In this document: piece by piece, positions 27,407 through 35,934 of the stretch
Numbering within the stretch: the first letter of the stretch is position 1
Layout of the letters: every line of letters begins with the position of its first letter
Origin: an uncultured Paracoccaceae bacterium
GTDB taxonomy: Bacteria; Pseudomonadota; Alphaproteobacteria; Rhodobacterales; Rhodobacteraceae
Direction: 5' to 3'
Assembly (NCBI GenBank): GCA_937864535.1
Contig: CALMJS010000019.1
Coordinates: forward strand, 62,001-126,000
Length of the DNA: 64,000 bases
Made by a program: the position numbers and the translations under genes
The notes under the pieces: model-generated
Seen by the model: the letters and a program-made list of their open reading frames with translations, nothing else
What the model was told of the DNA's origin: nothing
Databases searched by the model: none

Positions 27407-27603
27407 CCCCCGCTCCGGCCAAGATCACCATCGACCGCGACCTCTGCGAGGGCCATGGCCTATGCGTGCTGGTCGCGCCAGCGCTGCTGCGTCTGGATGC
27501 GGCGGGCGAGGTCGAGATCCTGACCGACGATGTGTCGGATCGGATCGAGCTTGCCCGGCGGGCCGTGCGTGCCTGTCCGGCCATCGCGCTGCGCCTCGAA
27601 TGA
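27403..27603 (+). CDS. P450-type ferredoxin with CxxHxxC cluster motif
   Basis: A 66-residue ferredoxin of the one-cluster type found next to bacterial P450 genes. The cluster motif is CEGHGLC with His in place of the central cysteine, then a later ACPA cysteine, the pattern of 3Fe-4S or His-ligated 4Fe-4S ferredoxins. ATGA coupling ties it to the truncated P450. The frame is intact, although its natural electron acceptor here is a remnant; it may still serve a P450 elsewhere or be on its way to loss. Confidence 0.85.
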   Translation: MTPAPAKITIDRDLCEGHGLCVLVAPALLRLDAAGEVEILTDDVSDRIELARRAVRACPAIALRLE

Positions 27604-27653
27604 CTGCCAACCGGAGGCCGGCCCCGGCTGGCCTCTTTCCTGCAGGAGCCATC

Positions 27654-27977
27654 ATGCCCACGATCATTTATCATGACCCCAGCGGGGTCCGGCACAGCGT
27701 AGACGTTCCGCAGGGATCGACCGTCATGGAGGGCGCACGCGCCAGAAACATCCCCGGCATCCTGGGTGATTGCGGCGGGGCCTGCGCCTGTTCGACCTGC
27801 CATGTCTATGTCGCCCCCGAATGGGTCGCCAAGCTGCCACCCGCAAAGGACATGGAGATCGACATGCTCGATTTTGCCTTTGAACCCGATCCCGAACGGT
27901 CCCGACTGACCTGCCAATTGACCGTGACCGCGGCGATGGACGGGCTGGTCGTGATCATTCCGGCCCAACAGGTCTAA
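27654..27977 (+). CDS. [2Fe-2S] ferredoxin (adrenodoxin/putidaredoxin type)
   Basis: A 107-residue ferredoxin with cluster ligands in GDCGGACACSTCHVYV (C-x5-C-x2-C) and RLTCQL, as in putidaredoxin-like proteins that feed P450s. The ATG at 27654 has GCAGGAG upstream and the start MPTIIYHDPSGVRHSV matches the family. It is followed 15 bp later by a ferredoxin reductase remnant. Two ferredoxins of different type beside one P450 remnant are notable. The frame is intact. Confidence 0.92.
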   Translation: MPTIIYHDPSGVRHSVDVPQGSTVMEGARARNIPGILGDCGGACACSTCHVYVAPEWVAKLPPAKDMEIDMLDFAFEPDPERSRLTCQLTVTAAMDGLVVIIPAQQV

Positions 27978-27992
27978 GACAGGAGAGGGGGC

Positions 27993-28410
27993 ATGTCGCA
28001 AATACAGGGTCAGGACCGTATCGTTATCATCGGCGCAGGCCACGCGGGGGTGCAACTCTCGGCTTCGCTGCGCGAAGGGGGCTTTGGCGGGCAGATCGTG
28101 ATCGTGTCGGACGACCACGACCAGCCCTATCACAAACCGCCGCTGTCCAAATCGTTCATGCTGGGTCCCGATGCGCCGCTTCAGCCGCTCAAGGGGGCCG
28201 GGTTCTACACCGACAAAGGGATCGTCACCGGACGGTCGCCTGCGCTTGGTCTGGCGGCTGCATCAGGGGCGACTGGTCGCCGTCGAAACCCTGAACGAGG
28301 CGGGCCTGCATATGCTGTCGCGCCGCCTGATCGCCGCTGGCCTCACCCCGCCCGCCAGCCTGCTGGACTCCGCCGACCGCGACGGGCTGAAACAGGCTCT
28401 GTCAGCGTGA
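27993..28410 (+). pseudogene. Ferredoxin reductase remnant with internal deletion
   Basis: The N-terminal FAD-binding part is clear (RIVIIGAGHAGVQLSASLREGGF, SDDHDQPYHKPPLSKSFML), and the last part is the reductase C-terminal domain in another frame (QGRLVAVETLNEAGLHMLSRRLIAAGLTP). Roughly 250 residues between them, including the NAD-binding domain, are deleted near 28230-28250. The gene would have supplied electrons to the adjacent ferredoxins. Confidence 0.85.
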
Positions 28411-28417
28411 TCCCCGC

Positions 28418-29653
28418 TCAGATCGGCCGGGCCGGGCGCAATGTCCCGACACAGGGACCAAAGCCAATCTGATAGCCGTTGCCCTTGGCGGCGCCGCGCA
28501 ATCCCAGCGTATCGCCATCCTCGACAAAGCTCCGGATCTGCCCGGTGGTCAGGGTGATCGGCTCTTTGCCGCCCCAGCTCAGTTCCAGCAGCGACCCCCG
28601 GCTGTCCTTGGTCGGGCCGGAAATCGTGCCCGATCCCAGCAGATCGCCCACCCGCATCGGGCACCCCGAACTGGTGTGATGCGCCAATTGCTGGGCGGCG
28701 GAATAATACATCACGCTGTAATTGGTCCGCGACAGCACGGTCTCGGCCTGCCCGTCGGGGGCCATCGTCACCTCGAGGTCGATATCATAGAGCATCGGCC
28801 CCGGCTCGGTCAGATAGTCCAGCAGCGGCGTTTCCCGCGCCGGGGTCGCGGTCCGGAACGGCTCCAGCGCGGCGGCGGTGACGATCCACGGGCTGATGGT
28901 GGTGGCGGTCGCCTTGGCCTGAAACGGTCCCAGCGGCTGATATTCCCAGGCCTGAATGTCCCGCGCCGACCAGTCATTCAACAGCACATAGCCAAAGATA
29001 TTCTCGAACGCCTCGGCCACGGTGATCGGCCCTGTGGACGGCACACCGACGATGGCACCCATCTCCAATTCGATGTCGAACCGCCGCGACGGGCCAAAGC
29101 GTGGCAAATCGTCGTTCGGCCCCTTGATCTGGCCATTGGGGCGGATCACATCGGTGCCAGACACGACCACGGAGGACGCCCGCCCGTTATAGCCAATCGG
29201 GATATGCAGCCAGTTCGGCGGCAGCGCATTTTCCGGCCCCCGAAACATCGTCCCGACGTTAGACGCGTGATGCCGCCCCGCGTAGAAATCGGTGTATTCG
29301 GTGACGTTAAACGGCATGTGCAGAACCACGTTCGCCAGCGGCACCAGATAGCGCGACAGCCCCTGATCGCCGCCCTCGGCCAACACCTCGGTCAACCGCG
29401 CCCGCAGCCGCGCCCAGGCCTCGCGGCCCAGTGCCATAAACCCGTTCCACGCCCCGGCACCTAGGGTCCCGCCAAAGCTTAGCAGCCCATCGGCCTCCAT
29501 CGCTGTCAGATCCAGCACCTGATCGCCAATCGCCGTCCCCATCCGCCGCGCCCCGTCGCCGGATGAAAACACCCCGTAGGGCAGGTTATTGAGCGGAAAG
29601 GGCGTCTCGGCGGAATTGGCGCTCGCGAGCCAAGAGCGTTTCAAATCGGTCAT
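28418..29653 (-). CDS. fahA: Fumarylacetoacetase
   Basis: A 411-residue enzyme hydrolysing fumarylacetoacetate to fumarate and acetoacetate, the last step of homogentisate catabolism. The N-terminal SH3-like domain (NNLPYGVFSS) and the catalytic FAH domain are both present; the metal/catalytic region reads DFYAGRHHASNVGTMFRG and later GAIVGVPS, NDWSARDIQAWEYQPLGPF, typical of eukaryote-like FahA. Length is normal. It is the last gene of the leftward homogentisate operon, 9 bp after maiA, and converges on a pseudogene at 28410. Confidence 0.96.
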   Translation of the reverse strand: MTDLKRSWLASANSAETPFPLNNLPYGVFSSGDGARRMGTAIGDQVLDLTAMEADGLLSFGGTLGAGAWNGFMALGREAWARLRARLTEVLAEGGDQGLSRYLVPLANVVLHMPFNVTEYTDFYAGRHHASNVGTMFRGPENALPPNWLHIPIGYNGRASSVVVSGTDVIRPNGQIKGPNDDLPRFGPSRRFDIELEMGAIVGVPSTGPITVAEAFENIFGYVLLNDWSARDIQAWEYQPLGPFQAKATATTISPWIVTAAALEPFRTATPARETPLLDYLTEPGPMLYDIDLEVTMAPDGQAETVLSRTNYSVMYYSAAQQLAHHTSSGCPMRVGDLLGSGTISGPTKDSRGSLLELSWGGKEPITLTTGQIRSFVEDGDTLGLRGAAKGNGYQIGFGPCVGTLRPARPI

Positions 29654-29662
29654 GGTCTGTCC

Positions 29663-30295
29663 TTATAGTGTGGCGTCAGGCTGCACGTCGGGATGCGCAG
29701 CGGCAAAGGCAGGCAGCGCAAGGCAGCGCGCCTCGATCCCGGTCAGGCGGGCAAAACCGCTCAGGTCACAGCCCCAGCGATGCGCGTTATAGAGCTGCGG
29801 AACCAGACACAGATCCGCCAGCCCCGGCTCCTCGCCAAAACAGAACGGCGTATCGGGCCGGATCAGCGCGGCAAGGGCGGCAAAGCCCCGCGTCATCCAG
29901 TCATTCATCCAGACAACGATGTCGTCCTGCGCATGACCCAGCGCCTTGAGCGCACCGATAACCCGCAGATTGTTCACCGGATGGATGTCGGTCGCGATCG
30001 CCAGCGCCGCCGCCCGCACCCGCGCCCGCTCCAGCGGTGCGGCGGGCAAGAGGGCTGGCTGGGGATAAACCTCCTCCAGCCACTCGAGGATCGCCATGCT
30101 CTGGGTCAGAACCTCGCCCTGATCGGTGACCAGACTCGGCACGCCCAGACCGGGGTTCACCGCCGCATAACCCGCGGCTTTTTGCTCGCCCGCCACCAGA
30201 TTGACCGCAATGGTCTCATAGGAAAGCCCCTTGAGGCCCAATGCAATCCGCACCCGATAGGAGGTCGTAGACCGCCAATAACTGTAGAGTTTCAT
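29663..30295 (-). CDS. maiA: Maleylacetoacetate isomerase (GST zeta)
   Basis: A 210-residue glutathione-S-transferase-fold protein starting MKLYSYWRSTTSYRVRIALGLKG, the zeta-class signature with the catalytic Ser/Thr cluster (family SSxSxRVR; here STTSYRVR). The C-terminal helical domain (DLCLVPQLYNAHRWGCDL) matches the family. It isomerises maleylacetoacetate to fumarylacetoacetate with glutathione. It lies between hmgA and fahA. Confidence 0.95.
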   Translation of the reverse strand: MKLYSYWRSTTSYRVRIALGLKGLSYETIAVNLVAGEQKAAGYAAVNPGLGVPSLVTDQGEVLTQSMAILEWLEEVYPQPALLPAAPLERARVRAAALAIATDIHPVNNLRVIGALKALGHAQDDIVVWMNDWMTRGFAALAALIRPDTPFCFGEEPGLADLCLVPQLYNAHRWGCDLSGFARLTGIEARCLALPAFAAAHPDVQPDATL

Positions 30296-30323
30296 CTTTC
30301 TCTAAATACCTCGGAGGGGGTGC

Positions 30324-30344
30324 GGGGGAGGCAGAGCCTCCCCC
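30324..30344. terminator. GC-rich hairpin between hmgA and maiA
   Basis: GGGGGAGGC, loop AGA, GCCTCCCCC: a perfect 9-bp stem in the short gap between hmgA and maiA. No T-run follows on the minus strand, so it may stabilise the transcript or attenuate partially rather than terminate. Similar hairpins are common between genes in Rhodobacteraceae. Confidence 0.5.
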
Positions 30345-30353
30345 GTCTTTGTG

Positions 30354-31706
30354 TCACTTCAGCCCCGGCGTGCCGTCGAATTTCTTCTCAAGGCTCTCCC
30401 AGCAGTCGATGTAATCGTCCTGAAGCGGGGCTTCCTTGCCCGCGAACTCGGTCAGGTGCTGCGGGAACCGGGTCTCGAACATGAACGACATCGTGTTCTC
30501 GAGCTTGTGCGGACGCAACTCGCCATTCGACGCCCCTTCAAAGGCGTTTTTATCCGGCCCATGCGGCAGCATCATGTTGTGCAGGCTCATGCCGCCGGGG
30601 ATGAATCCCTGCGGTTTGGCGTCATACTGGCCGTAAATATTGCCCATCAGTTCGGACATGATGTTCTTGTGATACCACGGCGGGCGAAAGGTATTCTCGG
30701 CCACCATCCAGCGTTCGCGGAACAGCACAAAGTCGATATTGGCCGTCCCCGGCACGCCAGAGGGCGCGGTCAGCACGGTAAAGATCGACGGGTCCGGGTG
30801 ATCGAACAGGATCGCGCCGACCGGGCAATAGGTTTTCAGATCGTATTTGAACGGGGTGTAATTGCCGTGCCACGCCACCACGTCCAGTGGCGATTGCCCG
30901 ATCTTGGTCTCATGGAACTGGCCGCACCATTTGATCGTAAGCGTCGAGGGCACCTCGCGGTCCTCAAACGCTGCGACGGGTGCCTTGAAATCGCGCGGGT
31001 TCGCCATCGCATTGGCCCCGATCGGACCGCGGGCGGGTAGCTCGAATTTCTGCCCGTAGTTTTCGCAGACAAAGCCGCGGCAGGGGCCCTCTAGCACCTC
31101 GACCCGATAGACCAGACCGCGGGGGATGATCGCGATCTCTTGCGGCTCGATATCGATCACGCCCAGTTCGGTGGCAAAGCGCAGACGCCCCTGCTGCGGG
31201 ACGACCAAGAGTTCGCTATCCGCCGAATAGAAATATTCGTCCACCATCGAGGTGGTGACCAGATAGATATGGCTGGCCATGCCGACTTGGGTATTCACAT
31301 CCCCCGCCGTGGTCATGGTGCGCATGCCGGTGAGCCACGTCAGATCGCCCGTCGCCTCGATCGGGTCCCAGCGATATTGCCCCAGCGAGGTCACATCGGC
31401 GGGCATATGCGGCGCGGATTTCCAATAGGGCAGGTCGATCCGGCTATACCGCGCCGAATGTTTGACCGAGGGGCGAATGCGATAGGTCCATGTCCGCTCG
31501 GGCGGGTTGGCGGTAAAGGCGGTGCCGGACAGTTGTTCCCCATAGAGCCCGTATTCACAGCGCTGAGGCGAGTTCATCCCCTGCGGCAGAGCGCCCGGCA
31601 GCGCCTCGGTTTCGAAATCATTCGCCCAGCCGGGCATATAGCCCTCAAGGGTCCCAAGGGTATGGGGCGCGCGGATCATGCCTTTGGGCAGGTCATAGGC
31701 GGTCAT
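30354..31706 (-). CDS. hmgA: Homogentisate 1,2-dioxygenase
   Basis: A 450-residue ring-cleaving iron dioxygenase that converts homogentisate to maleylacetoacetate. The iron-site segments are visible near the C-terminus: [14 protein letters not shown] (His and Glu ligands) and [14 protein letters not shown] (His ligand and catalytic His). The ATG at 31706 is chosen for its Shine-Dalgarno AGGAGA and because it overlaps the DUF2783 stop as ATGA; an ATG 8 codons upstream is in frame but lies inside that gene. Homogentisate would come from tyrosine or phenylacetate-type compounds; no hppD is in the window. Confidence 0.97.
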   Translation of the reverse strand: MTAYDLPKGMIRAPHTLGTLEGYMPGWANDFETEALPGALPQGMNSPQRCEYGLYGEQLSGTAFTANPPERTWTYRIRPSVKHSARYSRIDLPYWKSAPHMPADVTSLGQYRWDPIEATGDLTWLTGMRTMTTAGDVNTQVGMASHIYLVTTSMVDEYFYSADSELLVVPQQGRLRFATELGVIDIEPQEIAIIPRGLVYRVEVLEGPCRGFVCENYGQKFELPARGPIGANAMANPRDFKAPVAAFEDREVPSTLTIKWCGQFHETKIGQSPLDVVAWHGNYTPFKYDLKTYCPVGAILFDHPDPSIFTVLTAPSGVPGTANIDFVLFRERWMVAENTFRPPWYHKNIMSELMGNIYGQYDAKPQGFIPGGMSLHNMMLPHGPDKNAFEGASNGELRPHKLENTMSFMFETRFPQHLTEFAGKEAPLQDDYIDCWESLEKKFDGTPGLK

Positions 31707-31909
31707 TTCGTGTCTCCTGTTGCGGGACATTGTACGGCGCGGATCGCGGCGCTCAGCACCGCACGGTTGCCGATCTGGTTCGCGAGGATGAGGATCAGAC
31801 GCGCGTTCAGCGCCGCGCTGTCGTCATCGCTCAGCCCGTCATGGGCTGCGATCAATTCGGAATAGAACCCGTCCGGATCGGGAATATTGGGATCGGTGAT
31901 CAGGGTCAT
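31703..31909 (-). CDS. DUF2783 small protein
   Basis: A 68-residue all-helical protein ([51 protein letters not shown]...). It belongs by appearance to DUF2783, a family commonly found beside flavin hydroxylases in Rhodobacteraceae. It overlaps both the monooxygenase upstream (ATGA) and hmgA downstream (ATGA), so all three are translationally coupled. A role as partner or stabiliser of the monooxygenase is suggested by this conserved pairing and by the decayed copy at 22428 that also follows a monooxygenase; no biochemical role is known to me. Confidence 0.8.
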   Translation of the reverse strand: MTLITDPNIPDPDGFYSELIAAHDGLSDDDSAALNARLILILANQIGNRAVLSAAIRAVQCPATGDTK

Positions 31910-33531
31910 GCGGCGTCCTTTCCGCAGGATTTGCGCAGCGCGGCGACGGTGGCCGCTTGGTCGTAGGTGTTCCAGCGGGCGACAACGTGCTGGTCGGGCC
32001 GGATCAGGTAGACCGCCGATGTGGCGGCCCCCAGATAGCGGGCGCGGATGGCGTCGGTCAGGTCCGCGCCGTACAGCGCCAACCGGGTCACGGGGATGCC
32101 ATCGTCGCCCAGTTCCTCTGGCGCGTCGGCGTCCAAGGTCAGCAGGGTAAAGCCGCCGCCCAATTGGCCCAGCAGGAACGCCTCGCCCATCGGCGCATCG
32201 GGGCAGGGGCTCCCGGGACGCGTCCGGGCGGGGCCGCCGATCAGCGCATCCTCGCCGGTCAGGGACAGCCCGTCATAGGTGCAGGGCACCGACAGGCGGC
32301 CCGAGTTCACTAGGGGGCGGGCAAAGGCAAACTGTTCGGCCAGATCCAGCACGGCGTTGCGGAAGATATGGCTCATTCTAGATTTCGGCGTGATGAAATC
32401 GGTGGCCCGGGTAGAATTGAGGATATTTTCGTCCGCGCCATAGGCACGCTCTTGGTGATAACTATCCAGCAGGGTATCGGGTGCTTTGCCCTGCACCACC
32501 AGACCCAGCTTCCAGCCGAGGTTGTCGACGTCCTGTATCCCCGAATTGGCCCCCCGCGCGCCAAAGGGCGAGACCTGATGCGCGGCGTCTCCGGCAAAGA
32601 TCACGCGGCCATGGCGGAACTGTTTCATCCGGCGGCATTGGAAGGTGTAGATCGACGACCAGACGATCTCGTACTCCACCTTGCCCAGCATGGCGTCGAT
32701 CCGTTTGCGGATGTTTTCCTCTTTCAGTTCTTCCTTGCGGTCCACGCCCCAGCCGATCTGAAAATCGATGCGCCAGACATCATCGGGCTGTTTGTGCAGC
32801 AGCGTCGAAGCGCCGGATTTGAACCACGGTTCAAACCAGAACCAGCGTTCGGTCGGAAAGTTCGCGTTCAGCATTCTGATGTCGGCAATCAGGAAACTGT
32901 CCTGAAACACCCGCCCTTCGAAATCGAGGCCGAGCATCCCCCGCAGTGGGCTAGAGGCTCCGTCGCAGCCGATCAGCCACTCCGCCTCGAGCGTATAGGG
33001 ACCCTCGGGCGTGGTGATCTGCAGCACGACGTGATCATCCCGGACCTCGACGCGGTCCACGCGGTTTTTGCCGCGCAGTTCGATGGGCGCGCCCTCGGCC
33101 TGTGCCTGCCGGACCCGCTCGACGATGAATTTCTCGAAATAGGGTTGCTGGAGGTTGATGAAGGCCGGGAATTTATGGCCATCCTCCGGCAGCAGGTTGA
33201 AGTCATAGATCTGCCGGTCATCATGGAACACCTTGCCGACATTCCAGACCACACCCTTGTCCAGCATTGGCGCGGCGCAGCCATAGCGGTCGGCAATCTC
33301 TAGCGTCCGTTTCGCGAAACAGATCGCGCGGCTGCCCATGCCGATGCCTTCGTGATCGTCCAGAACGACGACCGGAATGCCCTGAAGGCCAAGGTCCAGC
33401 GCGGTCGCGACCCCTATCGGGCCGCCCCCCATCACCACAACAGGACGGCGGACCGGAGTTGCGGCGTCCTGATCGGCGCTGCGTTCATAGGGATAGAGCC
33501 TGAACGCGAGTGAATATCGGTCGTCGAGCAC
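31906..33531 (-). CDS. FAD-dependent aromatic monooxygenase (MhpA-like)
   Basis: A 541-residue group A flavoprotein hydroxylase. FAD motifs: VVVMGGGPIGVATALDL (GxGxxG, near residue 35), the DG motif WLIGCDGASSPLRGMLG, and the GD motif FAGDAAHQVSPFGARGANSG. The C-terminal thioredoxin-like domain typical of the longer MhpA/phenol hydroxylase branch is present. Start is GTG at 33531 behind a strong GGAGGA. Placed upstream of DUF2783-hmgA, it probably makes homogentisate or a related para-diol from a hydroxyphenyl compound such as 3-hydroxyphenylacetate; the exact substrate is inference. Confidence 0.88.
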   Translation of the reverse strand: MLDDRYSLAFRLYPYERSADQDAATPVRRPVVVMGGGPIGVATALDLGLQGIPVVVLDDHEGIGMGSRAICFAKRTLEIADRYGCAAPMLDKGVVWNVGKVFHDDRQIYDFNLLPEDGHKFPAFINLQQPYFEKFIVERVRQAQAEGAPIELRGKNRVDRVEVRDDHVVLQITTPEGPYTLEAEWLIGCDGASSPLRGMLGLDFEGRVFQDSFLIADIRMLNANFPTERWFWFEPWFKSGASTLLHKQPDDVWRIDFQIGWGVDRKEELKEENIRKRIDAMLGKVEYEIVWSSIYTFQCRRMKQFRHGRVIFAGDAAHQVSPFGARGANSGIQDVDNLGWKLGLVVQGKAPDTLLDSYHQERAYGADENILNSTRATDFITPKSRMSHIFRNAVLDLAEQFAFARPLVNSGRLSVPCTYDGLSLTGEDALIGGPARTRPGSPCPDAPMGEAFLLGQLGGGFTLLTLDADAPEELGDDGIPVTRLALYGADLTDAIRARYLGAATSAVYLIRPDQHVVARWNTYDQAATVAALRKSCGKDAA

Positions 33532-33659
33532 TTTGTCCTCCCTCCCTCAAGGGTCATCAACCTTGTCCCGCAAGTGACCCTGCAACGCGTCGAACGGCTT
33601 GCGGCGTCTAAGCAGCAACGACCCCTCTGCGGACTCGCGCGCCACGACAGTTTTCTCAT

Positions 33660-34610
33660 TCAGCCCTGCAAATCCGCCCACATCTGCCGGTCGCGTTCTG
33701 CGGTCCAGACGCGGGGGGTGTCGATGCCGCGGGCCTCGTCATAGGCGCGGGCGACGTTGAACGGCAGGCAGTGTTCGTAGATGGCGTAATCCGCGAACTT
33801 CGGATCGCATTCGGCGCGGCAGGCGTCCCATGCCTCCTTGAGGCTGCCACCACGGGCGACGACCCGCGCGACGGGTTTATAGGTGGACATGACGAAATCG
33901 GCGGTATTGGCGATGGCCTTGGCAACCATCTCTTCGCCAATTAGCGCGTCGCCGCGACCCGGCGCGATCGCCTTGGGTTCAAAGGCCGCGATGTTCATCA
34001 GCGTCTCTTGCCAGTCGCCAAAGTGCCCGTCGCCACAATAGCAGGCCGAGTGGTATTCGACGATATCGCCGGTGAACATGACCTCTTGGTCCGGCACCCA
34101 GATCACCGCATCGCCTGCGGTATGGGCGCGGCCCAGTTTCATGATGTCCACGCGACGCTTGCCCAAGTAAACGGTCATGCTCTCGCTAAAGGTCGTAGTC
34201 GGGCGGGTCAGGCCGGGGATTTCCTCATGGCCCTGAAACAGCCGCGGGAAGCGGCCAAATTCGCTGTCCCAGTCCTCTTGCCCGCGCTCTTCGACCATCG
34301 CGGCGGCGGCGTCGGACATGATGATTTCGCGGGCACCATAGGCCGAGGCGCCCAGAACGCGCACGGCGTGGTAATGCGTCAGCACAACGTGGCTGATCGG
34401 TTTGTCGGTGACCGAGCGGACGCAGTCGATGACCTTGCGCGCCAGACGCGGGGTGGCCTGCGCCTCGACGATCATGACGCTGTCGTCGCCGATGATGACG
34501 CCGGTATTCGGATCGCCCTCGGCGGTAAAGGCATAGAGCCCTTCACCGATCTCGGTAAAGCTGATCTTCTTGTCCGCCATGTCGCCCTGCGACGCGAATG
34601 CCTTGGTCAT
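33660..34610 (-). CDS. MBL-fold metallohydrolase
   Basis: A 316-residue metallo-beta-lactamase-fold protein from ATG 34610 (Shine-Dalgarno GGAGA). The first motif reads LTHYHAVRVLGASAYG at residues 78-93 instead of HxHxDH, so the site-2 Asp and His are changed; later metal positions are H in RAHTAGDAVIW and D in FTGDIVEYHS. This variant belongs to an SoxH/quinoprotein-relay-like branch that may bind a single metal. It is the first gene of the homogentisate operon, 128 bp before the monooxygenase. A hydrolytic role on a thioester or lactone intermediate is possible but unproven. Confidence 0.82.
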   Translation of the reverse strand: MTKAFASQGDMADKKISFTEIGEGLYAFTAEGDPNTGVIIGDDSVMIVEAQATPRLARKVIDCVRSVTDKPISHVVLTHYHAVRVLGASAYGAREIIMSDAAAAMVEERGQEDWDSEFGRFPRLFQGHEEIPGLTRPTTTFSESMTVYLGKRRVDIMKLGRAHTAGDAVIWVPDQEVMFTGDIVEYHSACYCGDGHFGDWQETLMNIAAFEPKAIAPGRGDALIGEEMVAKAIANTADFVMSTYKPVARVVARGGSLKEAWDACRAECDPKFADYAIYEHCLPFNVARAYDEARGIDTPRVWTAERDRQMWADLQG

Positions 34611-35067
34611 GTGTCTCCTCCAAGATGCGACGGACGGCGCCGTTCGTTGCGTTTGCAATGATATAGGAACCCGAGCCCGCACGAGTCAAGCCACTGTTGC
34701 AGGCGAAACTGCGAACGGGGCGGCTGTGCCGGGGGGGGGGGGACGCCACGCCGATGACCGGGGCCGCGCGGCATATCCAGATCCTGCCCGAGGACAAGCT
34801 GAACGCGCTGTTCCAGCAGTCATTTGGACGATCCGTGATCCGGCCAGCCTGTTTCGGGTTGGCCGGACTACCTATATCTAGGGGCTATATGCCCGCAGTC
34901 CGGGGCGGAAAAAATTGTCCCGACATGCCAATTGTACACATGCAAAAGACTTTCAAAGCGCATAACCTCGGGCCGTGGCCAGAGGATGGCAGGGGCCGCG
35001 CAATGGCGTGCGCCCTAAAATGATGGCGGCGGGGCGGGTTTGTCCGGTCCGGCCGAGAGGAGGCAAA
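34611..35067. other. Divergent intergenic region with G12 tract and hairpin
   Basis: This 457-bp gap between the MBL gene and the molybdenum-hydroxylase operon contains a run of 12 G (34731-34742) and a hairpin TCCGGCCA (34839-34846) with TGGCCGGA (34860-34867). Short open frames around 34700-34880 (for example ending IRDPASLFRVGRTTYI) might be a worn gene remnant, but I do not recognise it. GAGAGGAGG at 35055-35063 is the Shine-Dalgarno of the next gene. Confidence 0.5.
34731..34742 (+). repeat. Homopolymeric G tract (12 G)
   Basis: Twelve consecutive G residues in an intergenic stretch, the longest homopolymer I noticed in the window. It lies about 120 bp upstream of the MBL gene start and 325 bp upstream of the molybdenum-hydroxylase operon. 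Confidence 0.9.
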
Positions 35068-35934
35068 ATGAGATATCATAGTCCAACGGATTTCGCGAGC
35101 GCGAGCGCGCTGGCGGCTGGGGCATCCGGGGTCACCCGGTTTCTATCTGGGGGCACGGATGTGCTGGTTCAGATGCGGGCCGGAATGGTTTTGCCGGACG
35201 ATCTGATCGATCTCAAAAAAATCCCGGGCGTCAGCGACATCACGCAGACAGCAGGCGGCGGCTGGCGGATCGGCGTTGCGGTGCCGGGGATCGTTCTGGG
35301 CGCGCATGAGGGACTCAAGGCGGATTGGCCCGGTGTGGTCGAGGGGATGAACCTCGTCGGCTCGACCCAAGTGCAGGGCCGTGCCACGCTGACGGGGAAC
35401 CTGTGCAACGGGTCCCCTGCGGCCGATAGCGTGCCGGGTCTGGTTGCGGCGGGTGCTGTGGTGGAAATCACCGGCCCGACCGGGGTGCGCACCGTGGCGG
35501 TCGAGGCTATCCCGGCAGGTCCGGGCAAAACCACGCTGGCCAAGGGCGAGCTGATCTCGGCCATCGTGCTGCCCGCGCGTGGCGACAATGCCGGGGATGC
35601 CTATCTGCGGTTCATCCCGCGGACCGAAATGGACATCGCCGTGGTCGGCTGCGCCGTCAGCCTGCGCCTGAGCGGCGATACCATCACCGAGGCGCGGGTT
35701 GCGCTGGGGGCGGTTGCGCCGACGGTTCTGTTGGTATCGGCGGCGGCGGATGCGATCATCGGCACGACGCTGGACGACGCGGCGCTGGACGCGCTGGCCG
35801 CTGCCGCGAGCGCGGCTGCGAACCCGATCACGGACAAGCGCGGCACCAAGGAGTTCCGCGTTGAAATCGCCGGTGTTCTGGCAAAACGCGCCGCGAAAAT
35901 CGCATTTGCTCGCGCCAAGGGAGAGACCGCATGA
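35068..35934 (+). CDS. Molybdenum hydroxylase FAD-binding subunit (CoxM-type)
   Basis: A 288-residue medium subunit starting MRYHSPTDFASASAL. It has the FAD-binding motif FLSGGTDVLVQMRAG and the second motif TLTGNLCNGSPAADSVPG, both typical of CoxM/XdhB-like subunits, and a C-terminal CO-dehydrogenase flavoprotein domain. It passes electrons from the iron-sulfur subunit to an acceptor. The ATG at 35068 is preceded by GAGGAGG. Its stop overlaps the 2Fe-2S subunit gene as ATGA. Confidence 0.93.
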   Translation: MRYHSPTDFASASALAAGASGVTRFLSGGTDVLVQMRAGMVLPDDLIDLKKIPGVSDITQTAGGGWRIGVAVPGIVLGAHEGLKADWPGVVEGMNLVGSTQVQGRATLTGNLCNGSPAADSVPGLVAAGAVVEITGPTGVRTVAVEAIPAGPGKTTLAKGELISAIVLPARGDNAGDAYLRFIPRTEMDIAVVGCAVSLRLSGDTITEARVALGAVAPTVLLVSAAADAIIGTTLDDAALDALAAAASAAANPITDKRGTKEFRVEIAGVLAKRAAKIAFARAKGETA

